Origin: Siphlonurus alternatus
Lineage: Eukaryota > Arthropoda > Insecta > Ephemeroptera > Siphlonuridae
Length of the DNA: 64,000 bases
Direction of reading: 5' to 3'
Assembly (NCBI GenBank): GCA_949825025.1
Contig: OX463781.1
Span: 38,465,950-38,529,949, forward strand
Positions 21,170 through 32,497 of this stretch are shown here, in pieces; positions within the stretch are counted from its first letter, which is position 1, and the number at the start of each line of letters is the position of its first letter. The notes under the pieces are model-generated. The model made no database searches. It saw only the letters and a list, made by a program, of their open reading frames with translations, and was not told the DNA's origin. A program made the translations under genes and the position numbers.

Positions 21170-21890
21170 TTCAAGGTGAAAAATATTAATCTAAAATGGG
21201 ATTTTTGTTATATAACAATAAATTCAACATATTTAAACCATTCCAAGTAAATATTGATGATTACACAAAATTTGTTCAACACTATGTTGATTACATAATT
21301 ATGATAATAACAGTATTATATATGTCAAATAAATTGGATATATCAACAATCAATACTTACATATATCTCATTTATAAATTTACGAAAGAAAATTGATAAC
21401 ATTATTAATTAATTATTCAGTGGTACGCAATCTTTTATTACATTTTAACTAAAATATTACGAGATGCAGCATAAGACAAATTGGGTTGTGTGGGGCTTTA
21501 TTACAAATTGAGTCACATGCAAATACTTCGGATCAAAACCTAATGGCCATGCATGAACCTATATAAACGGTGAGAATTTATGTTCTATACTAATTTGCTG
21601 TATTAAAGTTCAAGTTAATTAAAAAAAACTGGAGCAAAATTAAGAGTATTCACTCTCTAGCTGCCTGTTATGCACTAAACCTATAACATTTATTTGGTCT
21701 GATCGAACTCTCAAAGTGAGATTTCTTAATAAAAATAATTGAATATAATTCTAATATAATAAAAATATGAAAAATATAAACAAAATTTATTAATACAACT
21801 GCATGGTAAGTCATATATACTGGTGCTGCTTTTGATCAGTTATTATATAAAATTAAAAATACGTATTTTTTTAAAAAAAAATGACTTTGC
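21170..21890. other. AT-rich intergenic DNA
   Basis: No gene. The 66-codon frame at 21196 is low-complexity. Confidence 0.4.
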
Positions 21891-21899
21891 AATTTTCGT

Positions 21900-22115
21900 A
21901 TACGTGGTATGAGTGCAGCAGCCTGTAGGTGACGAGAACTATCCATCATCATTGCTCAGTGGCGTCTGCTCCCCTCCTGACTAATTCAATCAACGTTTCG
22001 CACCGCAGCTTGCTCGAGAACTCATTAATTACGTGATTAGCGCGGTGGCGGCAGCGACGGTTCGAAGCGGATTGTTCCAGCCTATCATTCTCCTTCGTCA
22101 GTGTGAGGGGGAAGG
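21900..22115. promoter_or_regulatory. GC-richer non-repetitive segment next to GA cluster
   Basis: About 200 bp of balanced composition (CAGCAGCCTGTAGG, GCGCGGTGGCGGCAGCGACG) stands out from the AT-rich background and abuts a (GA)n tract. There is no ORF. Its role as a regulatory module is an inference. Confidence 0.3.
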
Positions 22116-22690
<575 letters not shown>

Positions 22691-22739
22691 TCACCGCCGT
22701 CACCAAATCTCGGTGTGGTAGAGGTGTGTAGACAGTTCT

Positions 22740-23590
22740 TAGGTAAAAGCTAGTCCCTCGAGAGAGCCACGAACAATTTGCATGATGACGGAACTTATAA
22801 AAGACCTTTCAAGTTTGATATTGTCTGTTTGAAGAAACTTGGTGATTAGAAATCTTTATAATGAAGCACTCATTTAAATTAAAACACTTTGTGGTGGCTT
22901 AAAAAGTCACATTTAATTTATTATTTTATCACATCAAACTTTATATTTTTGACATTTTATTAAGAAAAGTCAAATTTAATTTATTTTAACAAGTTTTCAA
23001 CTATATACTGTATTTTATCATGGAATTTCTAATTAGACTTATTGCTAATTGATTTTTACTGTACATAATTAATGATTACTCCGAAAAAATAATACACTTT
23101 AATAATTAATTATATATAGAGCTGTGAGCTATATATAGAGTTATGAGAATAAAATGAAAAAATAAAATATTTTAACAAAATTTTTCATTCAGTAATCGTT
23201 TGATCAATATTATAACCTATCATACATTAAGAAAAAATAAAATATTGTTTATATTTCTTTTAAAAATTCTCAGTACTTATATAATAGTTTGGTACAAAAA
23301 TTAAAATCTAAAACAGTAAAATGTTAGCATATTAGGGAGAACCTCAAAATATCACATAAAGTGTCTATTTGTTTAGGCTTGAAGTGTTTAAAACTAATAA
23401 AATACGAAATATTTTGTAATGTGAAAGTTTTTTTTAATGAATTTTGCTATATTTTAACACAAAATTTTAAACTGTTCAATACAAAACATAACATTAAATG
23501 TAATTTTTTTAGTATATTTTCCAATATATAGCAAAGTAAAATATGGTCTCAAACATTATTGTTAAGTTATATTTAAAATTTTTTAGATCC
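22740..23590. other. AT-rich intergenic DNA
   Basis: No gene seen. Confidence 0.5.
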
Positions 23591-23591
23591 T

Positions 23592-23696
23592 TGGCCACTC
23601 TGTAATGTTTCAAAACTGAATTACAAACAGAAGAGCTGCAAACTTCACACTTCCGGCTACTTCCGGAGGGAAATTCAAAATTAATTTAACTGTATG
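23592..23696. mobile_element. ETS-motif MITE, right half
   Basis: AATGTTTCAAAACTGAATTAC, then GAAGAGCTGCAAACTTCACA, ACTTCCGGCTACTTCCGGAG and TTTAACTGTA. Confidence 0.7.
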
Positions 23697-23849
23697 ATAA
23701 CACTGTCGGAGTTCAGTTGAGTCACAATCGTCTCAATTCCTTCTGACACAATAATAGATTATAGTGTTGCTATATATACTTATAGCAAGGCTAGTTAACT
23801 AAAATATTGATAGTTATATACTTTCTCTTACGCATGCCAAACCAAATGT

Positions 23850-24012
23850 TCATAGGTACGGATCTAGGAGGAAGATGGGCCCCCCAAAATATTGGATTTA
23901 ACATGGCATTACCCCACTCCAATTTGTTTATTTTAACTGGCCTTATGTAAGCAGCCCGCCCTCCCCCCATACACACACCACCATTTTTTTTTTCTGGGTC
24001 TGCGCCTGCCAA
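23850..24012. repeat. Dispersed-repeat edge (TCTGCGCCTGCC)
   Basis: GATCTAGGAGGAAGATGGGC at one side and TTTTTTCTGGGTCTGCGCC at the other look like the two ends of a short element; only one copy is in the window. Confidence 0.3.
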
Positions 24013-24025
24013 GTGTATCATTCAT

Positions 24026-24221
24026 AAGGTGCATTTCCATGGAGTGATATCAAGCGAGGCTTGGCGGGGTGAGAAAAGCTCACTTGCTTCAATCTCTTAA
24101 TTATGGCGGCCATGTTGGTGATAAAATAACTCCCCGTAAGGCGAGGAAATCCCGAGCCTCTGATTGGCTGCAGCACGCGATTTTCTCGCTTTCCCCGCTC
24201 CATATAGAAATGCACCTTAAG
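24026..24221. mobile_element. MITE with TAAGGTGCATTTC ends
   Basis: ATAAGGTGCATTTCCATGGAG at the left is mirrored by CTCCATATAGAAATGCACC TTA at the right. It is GC-rich inside; the open frames on both strands are by-products. Confidence 0.75.
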
Positions 24222-24652
24222 GGTGCAAGGTCACCTAAGGCCACGTGGTTGACATCGCCATCTCTTGATAATTTTCTTTTAATTTCTTACGGACAGAGTT
24301 TTTAGAGTATCGACTTGAAACTTAATCAAGGTATGGACGTTAACACTTTTGATAATACGCAGAAAAAATTTCATTGCCGTAGATGAAACCAATTTTAAAA
24401 TTCATTGTCAAAACTAGTTTATTGGCTATATTATTGGCAGACGGGCGGGAATCAAACCCGTTTTGACAGTGAATTTAAAAAAATGGTTTCATCTACAACA
24501 GTGAATTTTTTTCTGCGTATCAAAAGTGTTAATGTCCATACCTTAATTACATTTCATGTCGATACTCTAAAAACTCTAAATGAAAAACAATTTATCAAGA
24601 GATGGTGCTGTCAACCCTGTGGCCTTAGGTGGCCTTGTATCCTTATATACTT
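24222..24652. mobile_element. Long-arm palindromic MITE, 430 bp
   Basis: GCAAGGTCACCTAAGGCCAC near the left is mirrored by GTGGCCTTAGGTGGCCTTG at the right. The arms of about 190 bp meet around TATTGGCAGACGGGCGGG. It directly abuts the previous MITE. Confidence 0.75.
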
Positions 24653-24659
24653 AATGACG

Positions 24660-26280
24660 ATACTATACTATGGTTTTTGAAACTTAAATAGAAACATTGA
24701 GTGTAGATTTACATATAATTACAAATTAGTTGCTACTTTATGTTGGTTAAGAGATAAATATAGAGTTTGTGACCTCTATAAGTTGACTTTTAATTAGGAC
24801 CCTGACTTGACGATGTGGTCCTTAGAGAATAACGTTCTCTCTGGTTGCACACGACCCTTAGAGGAGTTTCTTAGTCATCATGGGAGTTATAAACCGCACG
24901 TACTGATTACAGAGTACGATGTCATTCTGATAACAAACTCAACGAGTTTTAATATTTATGCTGTGTTAAAAAGAGTAAGTAATTATACATTTTTTTATAT
25001 TATATTCTGATGACATGTAATTATTAGTTACAAAAAAGTTGAATAACATGTAACTACACTTTATAATGTAACATTGAAGATATAATCAATCAATGTTACG
25101 CATATAATTTGTGTCAAGCCTCACTTTCTATTGTTCAACATACACAACTTGCTGCTGTAGTTTTTTTTTATGTTCCTTTTTTAAACCAAAGGCATGTATT
25201 ATTCAAGTTTTTTGGTTTGAATATATACAATACATAGAAGTATTACATAAAATTATATTTAATATCCTATTCTTGATTGATATTTATCATATATATTTAT
25301 GTATTACAAAAAAAAATGTACTATATAGATAGTGATTTTTAAATATGCTTTAAAAAAAAGTTCATTTTTAAATACTGAAATAGCACGTTCAAAAATTACT
25401 AATTTACATCATGAATTTACATAAAATATTAATTTTAATTAATTTGTTTAAACATGTATTCGCATAATTATTATTATATAAATTATATTTTTTATGAATC
25501 GTTAATGATCTTTATCATATAATAAAAACTAAAAACGTATTCATAATGTTTTTCATACATGTTGTATCATTATAATTCATCACGTTATAAATGACAGGGA
25601 TAGTATAAAATGAATAATATTTTAGTGTTGCAATAAACTGTGTGATAACTGATAACGATATGTAATCATTCAAATCATTAATGATTATTTTTTATTTGCT
25701 TTAAGTCATAGTTGATGAACAATATGAGATTTTTTTGTTGTTTTCTTTTGTGGCAAGTGTTATTGTATGACATGTTTAACTTTTTTTTTTCATCAAATTT
25801 TATGCTTTATTTTTCAGGTGAAGGGTATTTTACCACTTTACAACAGTGTCTTGTAAAATATCCCATTTCACCATTTCTTGTTTTCTTGTTTTTTGTAATT
25901 TATATTGGTGAAATAAATAAATAAAAATTAAATTTGAATATATAGGTTAGATTTTTTTTTCTGTTTAGTATTAATAAAATTTATTTGTATTTACATATCA
26001 GAATTTTCTATGTTTGATTGTTTTGGTATTAAGTTAACTTTACTTTATTAGATAATATATATTTGAATAGCAGAGGTGTAATTTAATATGCAAACGTGTT
26101 CATTGGAGCCAAGATTGTTAGGCGTGTGTATCAAGTATATATGAGTCGTTCACATTTACTCGCTTCAAGGCAAAATTCTAATTAGTCTATGTCATGTAAC
26201 GTAATTAATTAACTTACAATATTATGTCTATAAAAATATAATTATACAGCATTTGTAAGTTTAATGTCAGGAATCGACGA
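24660..26280. other. AT-rich intergenic DNA
   Basis: No gene. Several 65-75 codon frames are Phe/Ile/Leu-rich, with no motifs or splice context. Confidence 0.5.
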
Positions 26281-26289
26281 ATTTGATCC

Positions 26290-26455
26290 AAATGGCGGTA
26301 TAATCTAGTTCACATTTAACTTGGTTTTGGTCGTGTTTGTATAATAACGTCTTCAGTCTTTGGTATATTGTTTATAAGTTTTATAACAAAGAATTTCACT
26401 GACCGAGCCGAGCCGAATGATACCCGAGCGTTTCCGACAAAGACGAAGTAAAATA
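26290..26455. repeat. Dispersed repeat (GAGCCGAGCCGAATGA family), copy 1
   Basis: It shares GACCGAGCCGAGCCGAATGA, CCCGAGCG and the GTTCACATTTAACTTGG type end with copies at 28795-28975 (inverted) and 41245-41370. Confidence 0.6.
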
Positions 26456-26499
26456 TGAACATTAATATAGTTAAAGAACACCCACTGTGGCGCATCCGG

Positions 26500-26765
26500 G
26501 AGGTGATTATAATGACATAAATTACCTCTCTGGGGAAATTAATCTTCCAACCAGTGCAATGATGCACTTTTATGTGGTTCTCCAGGCTTTGGACATCACT
26601 TTGGTGCGTTGATAAAAATTAGAGGTTTCCGCTAGTTCTGACTGAGGTTTTCCACGGTTCCCTCAGCGAATGCTACAGGCTACCATCCTTTCTCTTTTCT
26701 TAATCATTAGACCACCTCGATCGAGCTCTAAGCTCATAAGGGTGTTTCTTTGTAAAAAAATATTC
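26500..26765 (+). mobile_element. 5S-derived SINE, 5'-truncated copy
   Basis: It matches the body of the copy at 42801: CAGTGCAATGATGCACTTTTA, TCTCCAGGCTTTGGACATCA, GACTGAGGTTTTCCACGG and the final AGGGTGTTTCTTTGTAAAA. The 5S-like head is missing. Confidence 0.7.
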
Positions 26766-26769
26766 TGAA

Positions 26770-27186
26770 ATCCATGATTTTTAAGTTTTCTTAATATAGT
26801 GACAACTAGGAAAATACTGGAAATAATTGTCTACGAAGCCCGCATGGTATTGAAATGATTATATTTATTTTTCATACAGACATGATCAGAGAGAGAGAGA
26901 GAGATATTCTTGCTTACTGTGTGTAGAAAAGCAGTCCTGTCTACTAAAAGAAACAAAAACTTATTTGAAAAAAAGAAACAAAAAATACTAATTTTTAACA
27001 TTGATGAACTGGTTCATTCAAATTGAAACAGAAAGTAATATAAAAAAATGCCCTTTTTATACATATATTTTTTTGCAAATTATAAAAAACAGAATAAATA
27101 GACCTATATTATACATTGCACACATTACACTTAATACTCTTTCTGACTTCCTAGCTTAATTATTTAGTATATTATCTACACTTAAG
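26770..27186. other. AT-rich spacer
   Basis: No gene; a short GA run at 26889-26905. Confidence 0.4.
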
Positions 27187-27573
27187 GTTGAGAGTGGCGC
27201 AGCTCATTAACCGGTTCTCGTTAGATTATACCTAAATCAAGCAAAGTCGAGCGTGATGGTTATTATATAGTTATTAGTATTTGGATGGATGACCGTTTCA
27301 AATAAAAATTACGTTGCTCCCTCCCTGGGATAAATTCACCTTGCTTTCCACCCAGTGCAGTGATGCACTTTTATGTGGTTTTCCAGGCTTTGGATATTAC
27401 TTTGGTTCATTGATAAAAAGTAGAGGTGTCCGCCCTGACTGAGATTTTCTACGGTTCCCTCAGTCTCACCTCAACGAACGCCACCGGACCATATTTTCTC
27501 TACCATATCCCTATCCATTAGTCCATTACCCCGCCGTGAGCTGTAAGCTCTTGGGTGTATCCTGGTAAAAAAA
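27187..27573 (+). mobile_element. 5S-derived SINE (SINE3-like), full copy
   Basis: The head has GTGGCGCAGCTCATTAACCG, CTCGTTAGAT and TTAGTATTTGGATGGATGACC, which correspond to the 5S rRNA internal promoter region (TTAGTACTTGGATGGGAGACC). The body and the A-rich tail match 42801-43213. It has a small internal duplication (TTATATAGTTATTAGTAT). Confidence 0.75.
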
Positions 27574-27579
27574 AATTGC

Positions 27580-28040
27580 TAAAATATTATCAACATGCTT
27601 TATATTTTGATACTGTAAATATTGCTTTAGTACAAATCTGAATGCTATATTGAATTGATGCATAAATTTTTTGAATAAAGTTGTATAATTTCGAGTGGAT
27701 TTTCTTGAGACATCTAAACTCAAGTCACGTCACTCCGCGACTCAAATTATTCCAGAGTGCCCCCCCTCCTTACCACTTTGATCAATCCTCCCACTTAAAC
27801 TGCTGGCTGTTTTTTATCAACAGGATTGTATTATTTCAAATAGAAGACACTCTAATTTATTTATCTTGCTTTAGAAAGTAAAAGAAAAAATACCATTAAT
27901 ATTAGCACCACACAAAAACACACACTTTGTAAATATATTTATAAAACTAAATTGATTTAAATTGCTTTCAACGTTAATTTTATTTCTGTATAAATTTTTA
28001 TCACTCTTTAAAATTTCATAGCACGTTTTTAACAGTAAAC
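27580..28040. other. AT-rich intergenic DNA
   Basis: No gene; a GC-richer patch TCACGTCACTCCGCGACTC near 27726. Confidence 0.4.
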
Positions 28041-28041
28041 A

Positions 28042-28175
28042 TCTGGGGGGTTCTTCAGATAACACAAATTACAACAATCCTAAAATTAGGACAGTCTTAG
28101 TGTATTCTTTATTGTTGCGCTAAGACAGTCTTAAGCAAAGTTTAGGTTAAGTGGTGTTATTTGAAGACCCCCCTG
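28042..28175. mobile_element. Hairpin MITE with GGGGGGTTCTTCAGATAACAC ends
   Basis: The two ends are inverted, and the internal ACAGTCTTAG/CTAAGACAGTC blocks also pair. About 134 bp. Confidence 0.7.
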
Positions 28176-28179
28176 TTTT

Positions 28180-28790
28180 TTTTTATTTCTCAGTTCTTTT
28201 TATTTATTAAATTTATACTTATTTATGTCTTTAAATTAATTATTGAATTTTTCTTTTCATTGAAATAAACAGTGAAATAGATTATAAATAAAATATTAAA
28301 AAATTATGAAAAACACTGAATGAATAAAAAATTATATTACTTAACTTTAATTAACTAACGTATAAGTTTAGTAAATCAACAACTATTACATCATTTTCCA
28401 AAACACTGTAGCTGAATTTTTAGAATAAATTTAATAATTAAATTAAAGTTACATTTTTTATTAGTTTTATATAGTATACCTACTGAAGCAAAACTTTATT
28501 TAGGGTAAATTGTATAATACCGTTATACTTCTTTCCAGGCTTTATTGATTTATGACAAGTTCAAAAATAAATAAGAAAATTTTTCCACCCATGCCGCGAC
28601 ACAGAAATCAAGTCATATTTCCCTGCGGAAATTTCCACTTGAAGCACTGCAATGCTCGTTTTATCGATTATTGTGTCTTCGCTTGCAATTATAACCAAGT
28701 TTGAAGTCTTCTTGAAGGTATTATTTTGCAACAGTGGTTAGGAAATCAACTTTGAACGATAACCTAAATTCGGGAACTGTTCTGTGTTAA
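28180..28790. other. AT-rich intergenic DNA
   Basis: No gene seen. Confidence 0.45.
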
Positions 28791-28794
28791 CCAG

Positions 28795-28975
28795 TGGCCA
28801 TCTATATATATATTATAAATAAGGTTAATAATCAACTTTGGTTTTGATCGGAAACACTCGGGTGTCCTTCGGCTCAACTCGGTTAGTGAAGTTCATTGTT
28901 ACAATACGACACCAATGAACGAAGACGTTACAAACACGACGAAAATCAAGTTAATTGTGAACCAAAATATTTAGC
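28795..28975. repeat. Dispersed repeat (GAGCCGAGCC family), inverted copy
   Basis: TCGGAAACACTCGGGTGTCC and TTCGGCTCAACTCGGTTAGTG are the reverse of the copies at 26.3 and 41.3 kb. Confidence 0.55.
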
Positions 28976-29189
28976 CAATTATAAGAGCGTACGTATTGAG
29001 TAATTTTATATTTTATTATATTTTCAATATCCAGGCTTTGTGAATTTTGATAAGAAAGTATGTATTATGTAAGCATGCTGTGATAAGATTTCAAAATCTC
29101 TGATAATGCTTATAAAGCTCATATTTATTAAAAGTATTTATGGGATGTCGATTAAATCTGATAATCTTACATCAATAAAGATAAAGTAC

Positions 29190-29420
29190 ATTGCCAAGTC
29201 GCGTGAACTGAATTCAGGCCACGAACGTTTGTATGTTTTAGGGCCAGTACCTCCGAAATTTTGGTCTGGATCCATGCTGTTTAGACATAAAGGTACCAAG
29301 GTCCGAGTTTGTATTGTCATACTGACCACTTTAAATTGCTTGCTTGAATTGACCCAGTTTAAGTTTAATTTAAAATGTCTTAATTTAAGCTTCATATAAA
29401 TAAATTGAAACTGCATTATT
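29190..29420. other. Low-copy segment with open frames on both strands
   Basis: Frames of 97 and 92 codons overlap on opposite strands with more balanced composition (VLGPVPPKFWSGSM). Neither shows a domain or splice context; it may be a transposon fragment. Confidence 0.2.
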
Positions 29421-30290
29421 TTTAAACATTGGCAGCTTCCTAGCGAATGAAAGTGCCATTGTTATCATGGCTTCTCTACGAATTATCAAAAACTCGCATT
29501 ATTATATAAAGTATATAATAATATAATTTTTCATTTTAACATTATCATCATTAACATAATATAAAATTCAACCCTATTTTATCACTAAATATTGATATTG
29601 CAATATTAGTATTACTATATTATTAATATTGTATATAACATGGTAATATAATTGCAATTGTAAAATTCATTTCTTGAAAAAAGACAGTATACATACAATA
29701 ATTACAATGTGTTCAATTTCAATTTTCAATGTATTATAATTAAGATTCAAATAATCAAACAAAATGAAAATGAAAACATAATAACGTGCTGAAAACTGCA
29801 TTATAATTGTAAATTATTTGGTTTCATTATTTCATTATTCAAAATATTATATTTATAATAATTATTCTATTTCCTTAATATATATATATTGTTCGAATGT
29901 ATCATTTTAATAGTGGTCTTTAACACCATAATTTATTGTTGTATACACATTACATATTTGAACAAACAATTAAATATTTTGCTTAGAAATCCCCATTGAC
30001 GTACGTAGTATATTTCATACAATAGCCTTAACAAATAAAAAGGATCTAGACTATTTACTTTTTGATAATATAAAATCATATGTAAACATTTAATTTCTTG
30101 AAAATACAAGTTAATAATATTACAAAACAAATCAATATATTTAAAAATAAAATCAGATACTGTCTATAATATTAATTATTAATCTTATCTACATAATATT
30201 GTGGTTAATCCTTGTTTATATATTAGTATTATATTACCCACAGGTAAAACCTGCAGATGCCACAGAGGTATTAATTCTCAAAGGCTGCTC
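29420..30290. other. Very AT-rich stretch upstream of the 30.4-kb promoter
   Basis: Nothing recognisable. Confidence 0.5.
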
Positions 30291-30380
30291 GTGTTCACCA
30301 CGTGATGGCTTAAGATTTAACTCATGCAAAATCACGTGACATCAGCTAGCAGTTTATTCTTAGCTTATCCTTTTTGCCTG

Positions 30381-30451
30381 TTGTAACATTGCATGATCTA
30401 GTCAGTCAGTTGGTTAGTAGGATTCTAGTCTGCTATAAGCTACTGTTCATG
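30381..30451 (+). promoter_or_regulatory. Candidate promoter and noncoding first exon of the transporter
   Basis: Two CACGTG E-boxes (30299 and 30333) precede TTGTAACATTGCATG (30381). A TCAGTC/TCAGTT pair near 30403 matches the arthropod initiator, and a strong donor GTGAGT follows 30451. Joined to the acceptor at 32249 it would give a short 5' exon whose final ATG opens a 21-codon upstream ORF. That it starts this gene is an inference from position and strand only. Confidence 0.45.
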
Positions 30452-30611
30452 GTGAGTGTTTGTTATAAGATTAATTATTTATAATGTTTATTAATTATGA
30501 GAAATATAAAGATAAATCAATTTTATATTTAAAAAAATATAAAAATAAACGAATGGCCTTGTGTCACGTGTTTTTAAAATACGTTACATTTGTATATCGT
30601 CGTCGATTATA

Positions 30612-30616
<5 letters not shown>

Positions 30617-30686
<70 letters not shown>
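30617..30686. repeat. (CT)n microsatellite
   Basis: About 35 CT dinucleotides, about 165 nt downstream of the candidate first-exon donor and so inside the first intron. Confidence 0.95.
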
Positions 30687-30689
<3 letters not shown>

Positions 30690-30690
<1 letters not shown>

Positions 30691-31610
30691 ATGTGTACTA
30701 TAATAATATTATGCAATGTTATGTTGTTACGTACAAGATCATTAACTTTTTTTTCGTATTAAAATTCTTGGAAAAATAAATTAACGTTGTTCATATGACA
30801 ATTTGAATTTCTTTTTAATGCTTCATTAATTTAAAATGTTAATAATATAAGAAATTTATTATTATGTTAATTTATATATCTTATTTTATATTCTCATCAA
30901 GTCATATTGAAAGTCATTAGTTGTTTTTAACATTAACAAACCTATACAAAATTAAAGTAAAAAAAATATTTGTCACTTATTTTATCATATTTTATATATA
31001 CAACGCAGTTTGAAATGTATGTCAATGGAAAAGTTAGATACAAGAATATAAATTAGTCTATTTTATATTTGCATATTTTATTTAATATGGAATATAATTA
31101 AATACTTTTTACCGTAGAATCTTTATTCATGATTTAAGTTCACTGTTAATTATTGTTACGTAAATACAGTTCATTATATACTTGCGGACTAATGGGAACA
31201 TTGCCAAGGTCATTACAAGTATGTATAGTAAATAACTAGCAATTAAGTCCATGTTTATAGTTAATGGAAGATGAAAGAATTAATTGTACTTTTAACCCTC
31301 TACTATTTACAATATTATATTCTGTTAATTTTTATTCATAAAATTAAAAACCTCATTTTTATAATGTACACATGAAAATGTATTCTTAATATTATTATTA
31401 CTTTTATATGCATTTTTGTATGCAATTTTACATTGAAATTACATTTATTCTTTCTTTAAAAATGTATTAAAATGCTTTAATTAATGAACATGTTTACAAC
31501 AATTCATTAAAATTGTGATCGTTAGTTTTAAAATATAAACAATTGCTTATATGGAAGTTTTTTTAGAGAATATTTATAAATAGTTAATGATTTTATTCTT
31601 ATAACGGTAC
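30690..31610. other. AT-rich intronic DNA
   Basis: Nothing recognisable. Confidence 0.45.
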
Positions 31611-31624
31611 GGTACCAAACACAA

Positions 31625-31758
31625 AAAACAACTTCTACCTCTCAGTTTGCGCAAAAAAAAAAAAAAAAAAAAAAAAGAGAGAATAATTAAAGTGGTAGAA
31701 AGTATACACTGGTACAAACTAGTTTAAAATAATTAAATTCAGATCTATTTGTCAGTTT

Positions 31759-31817
<59 letters not shown>

Positions 31818-31960
31818 AACAAATGTAGAAAATATATACTAGTAGAGACTAGTTTCATTACAAAATTTCAAACTGTACGTCAATATGCCAATAAAAAAAA
31901 ACGGTACTAAAGTTTGGAAAATCACATCGATTTAGATACTAGATGAAACTAGTTTGAGAC
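31625..31960. repeat. Tandem units of about 110 bp with expanded poly(A)
   Basis: Three units share a CAGTTTGC head or variant, an A tract, a GTAGAAARTATACACTRGT block and end in ACTAGTTT. The A tracts are about 24, about 57 and 9 long (31652-31675, 31759-31815 and 31893-31901). Confidence 0.6.
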
Positions 31961-32249
31961 CAAATTTGTATCATATGAATAACACGTCTGAGGCAGCAGT
32001 AGCACCCAGCGGTCTAGTGATGTGAAGGTCATGTCTCTAAGGTATATGACGCTGTGATGAGGAGGGGAGTTGGGACTTTCCTCATCCCAGCTGATGATGT
32101 GTAAGGGGGAGGGGGGAGGAGGTTGTTTTTGTCACCAATCGTATCTTTTTGGTTTCAGTTCATTAAACTTGCTTGTTCTAATAACATTCAAGTGAGAGTT
32201 ATAAGACTTCATTAAATTGTTTCTTCTTCTTGTTTTGTTGTTTTTTTAG

Positions 32250-32497
32250 TGTCTGATAAATATTCTTGGAATAATACGATCGAAGCGATCGAACAGTCAT
32301 TACATAAGGTGATGGCAGAAGGAAAAGCTGCTAATAAAACCCAGAAGTACGCGAAGACACCAGTCGAAGCTCCAAACAAATCTGCAACAAACTGCAAGAT
32401 GCCTGAGAAGAGTGATGGTGCTCAATTGGTGATCAAACCGATACCACCAGATGGAGGATGGGGATGGATCGTGGTTCTTGGAGTCGCACTTGCTAAT
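32250..32497 (+). CDS. Transporter exon 1 (5' end noncoding or alternative N-terminus)
   Basis: A pyrimidine-rich tract followed by AG at 32248-32249 is a good acceptor, so this is an internal exon and the transcript starts farther upstream. The donor is GT at 32498 (GTGAGT). Translation from ATG 32312 gives 62 residues: a polar Lys/Pro-rich cytoplasmic N-terminus, then PPDGGWGW and the start of TM1. If an upstream exon ended in A, the junction would create an ATG and add 21 residues beginning SDKYSWNN. The best upstream candidate exon (ending 30451) does not do that. Confidence 0.88.

Noticed and set aside
24018..24305. Opposite frames of 65-78 codons
   Set aside because: They arise from the two adjacent palindromic MITEs.
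29106..29416. Gene in the 92-97 codon overlapping frames
   Set aside because: Opposite-strand overlapping frames with no domain, splice signal or start context; at most a transposon fragment.
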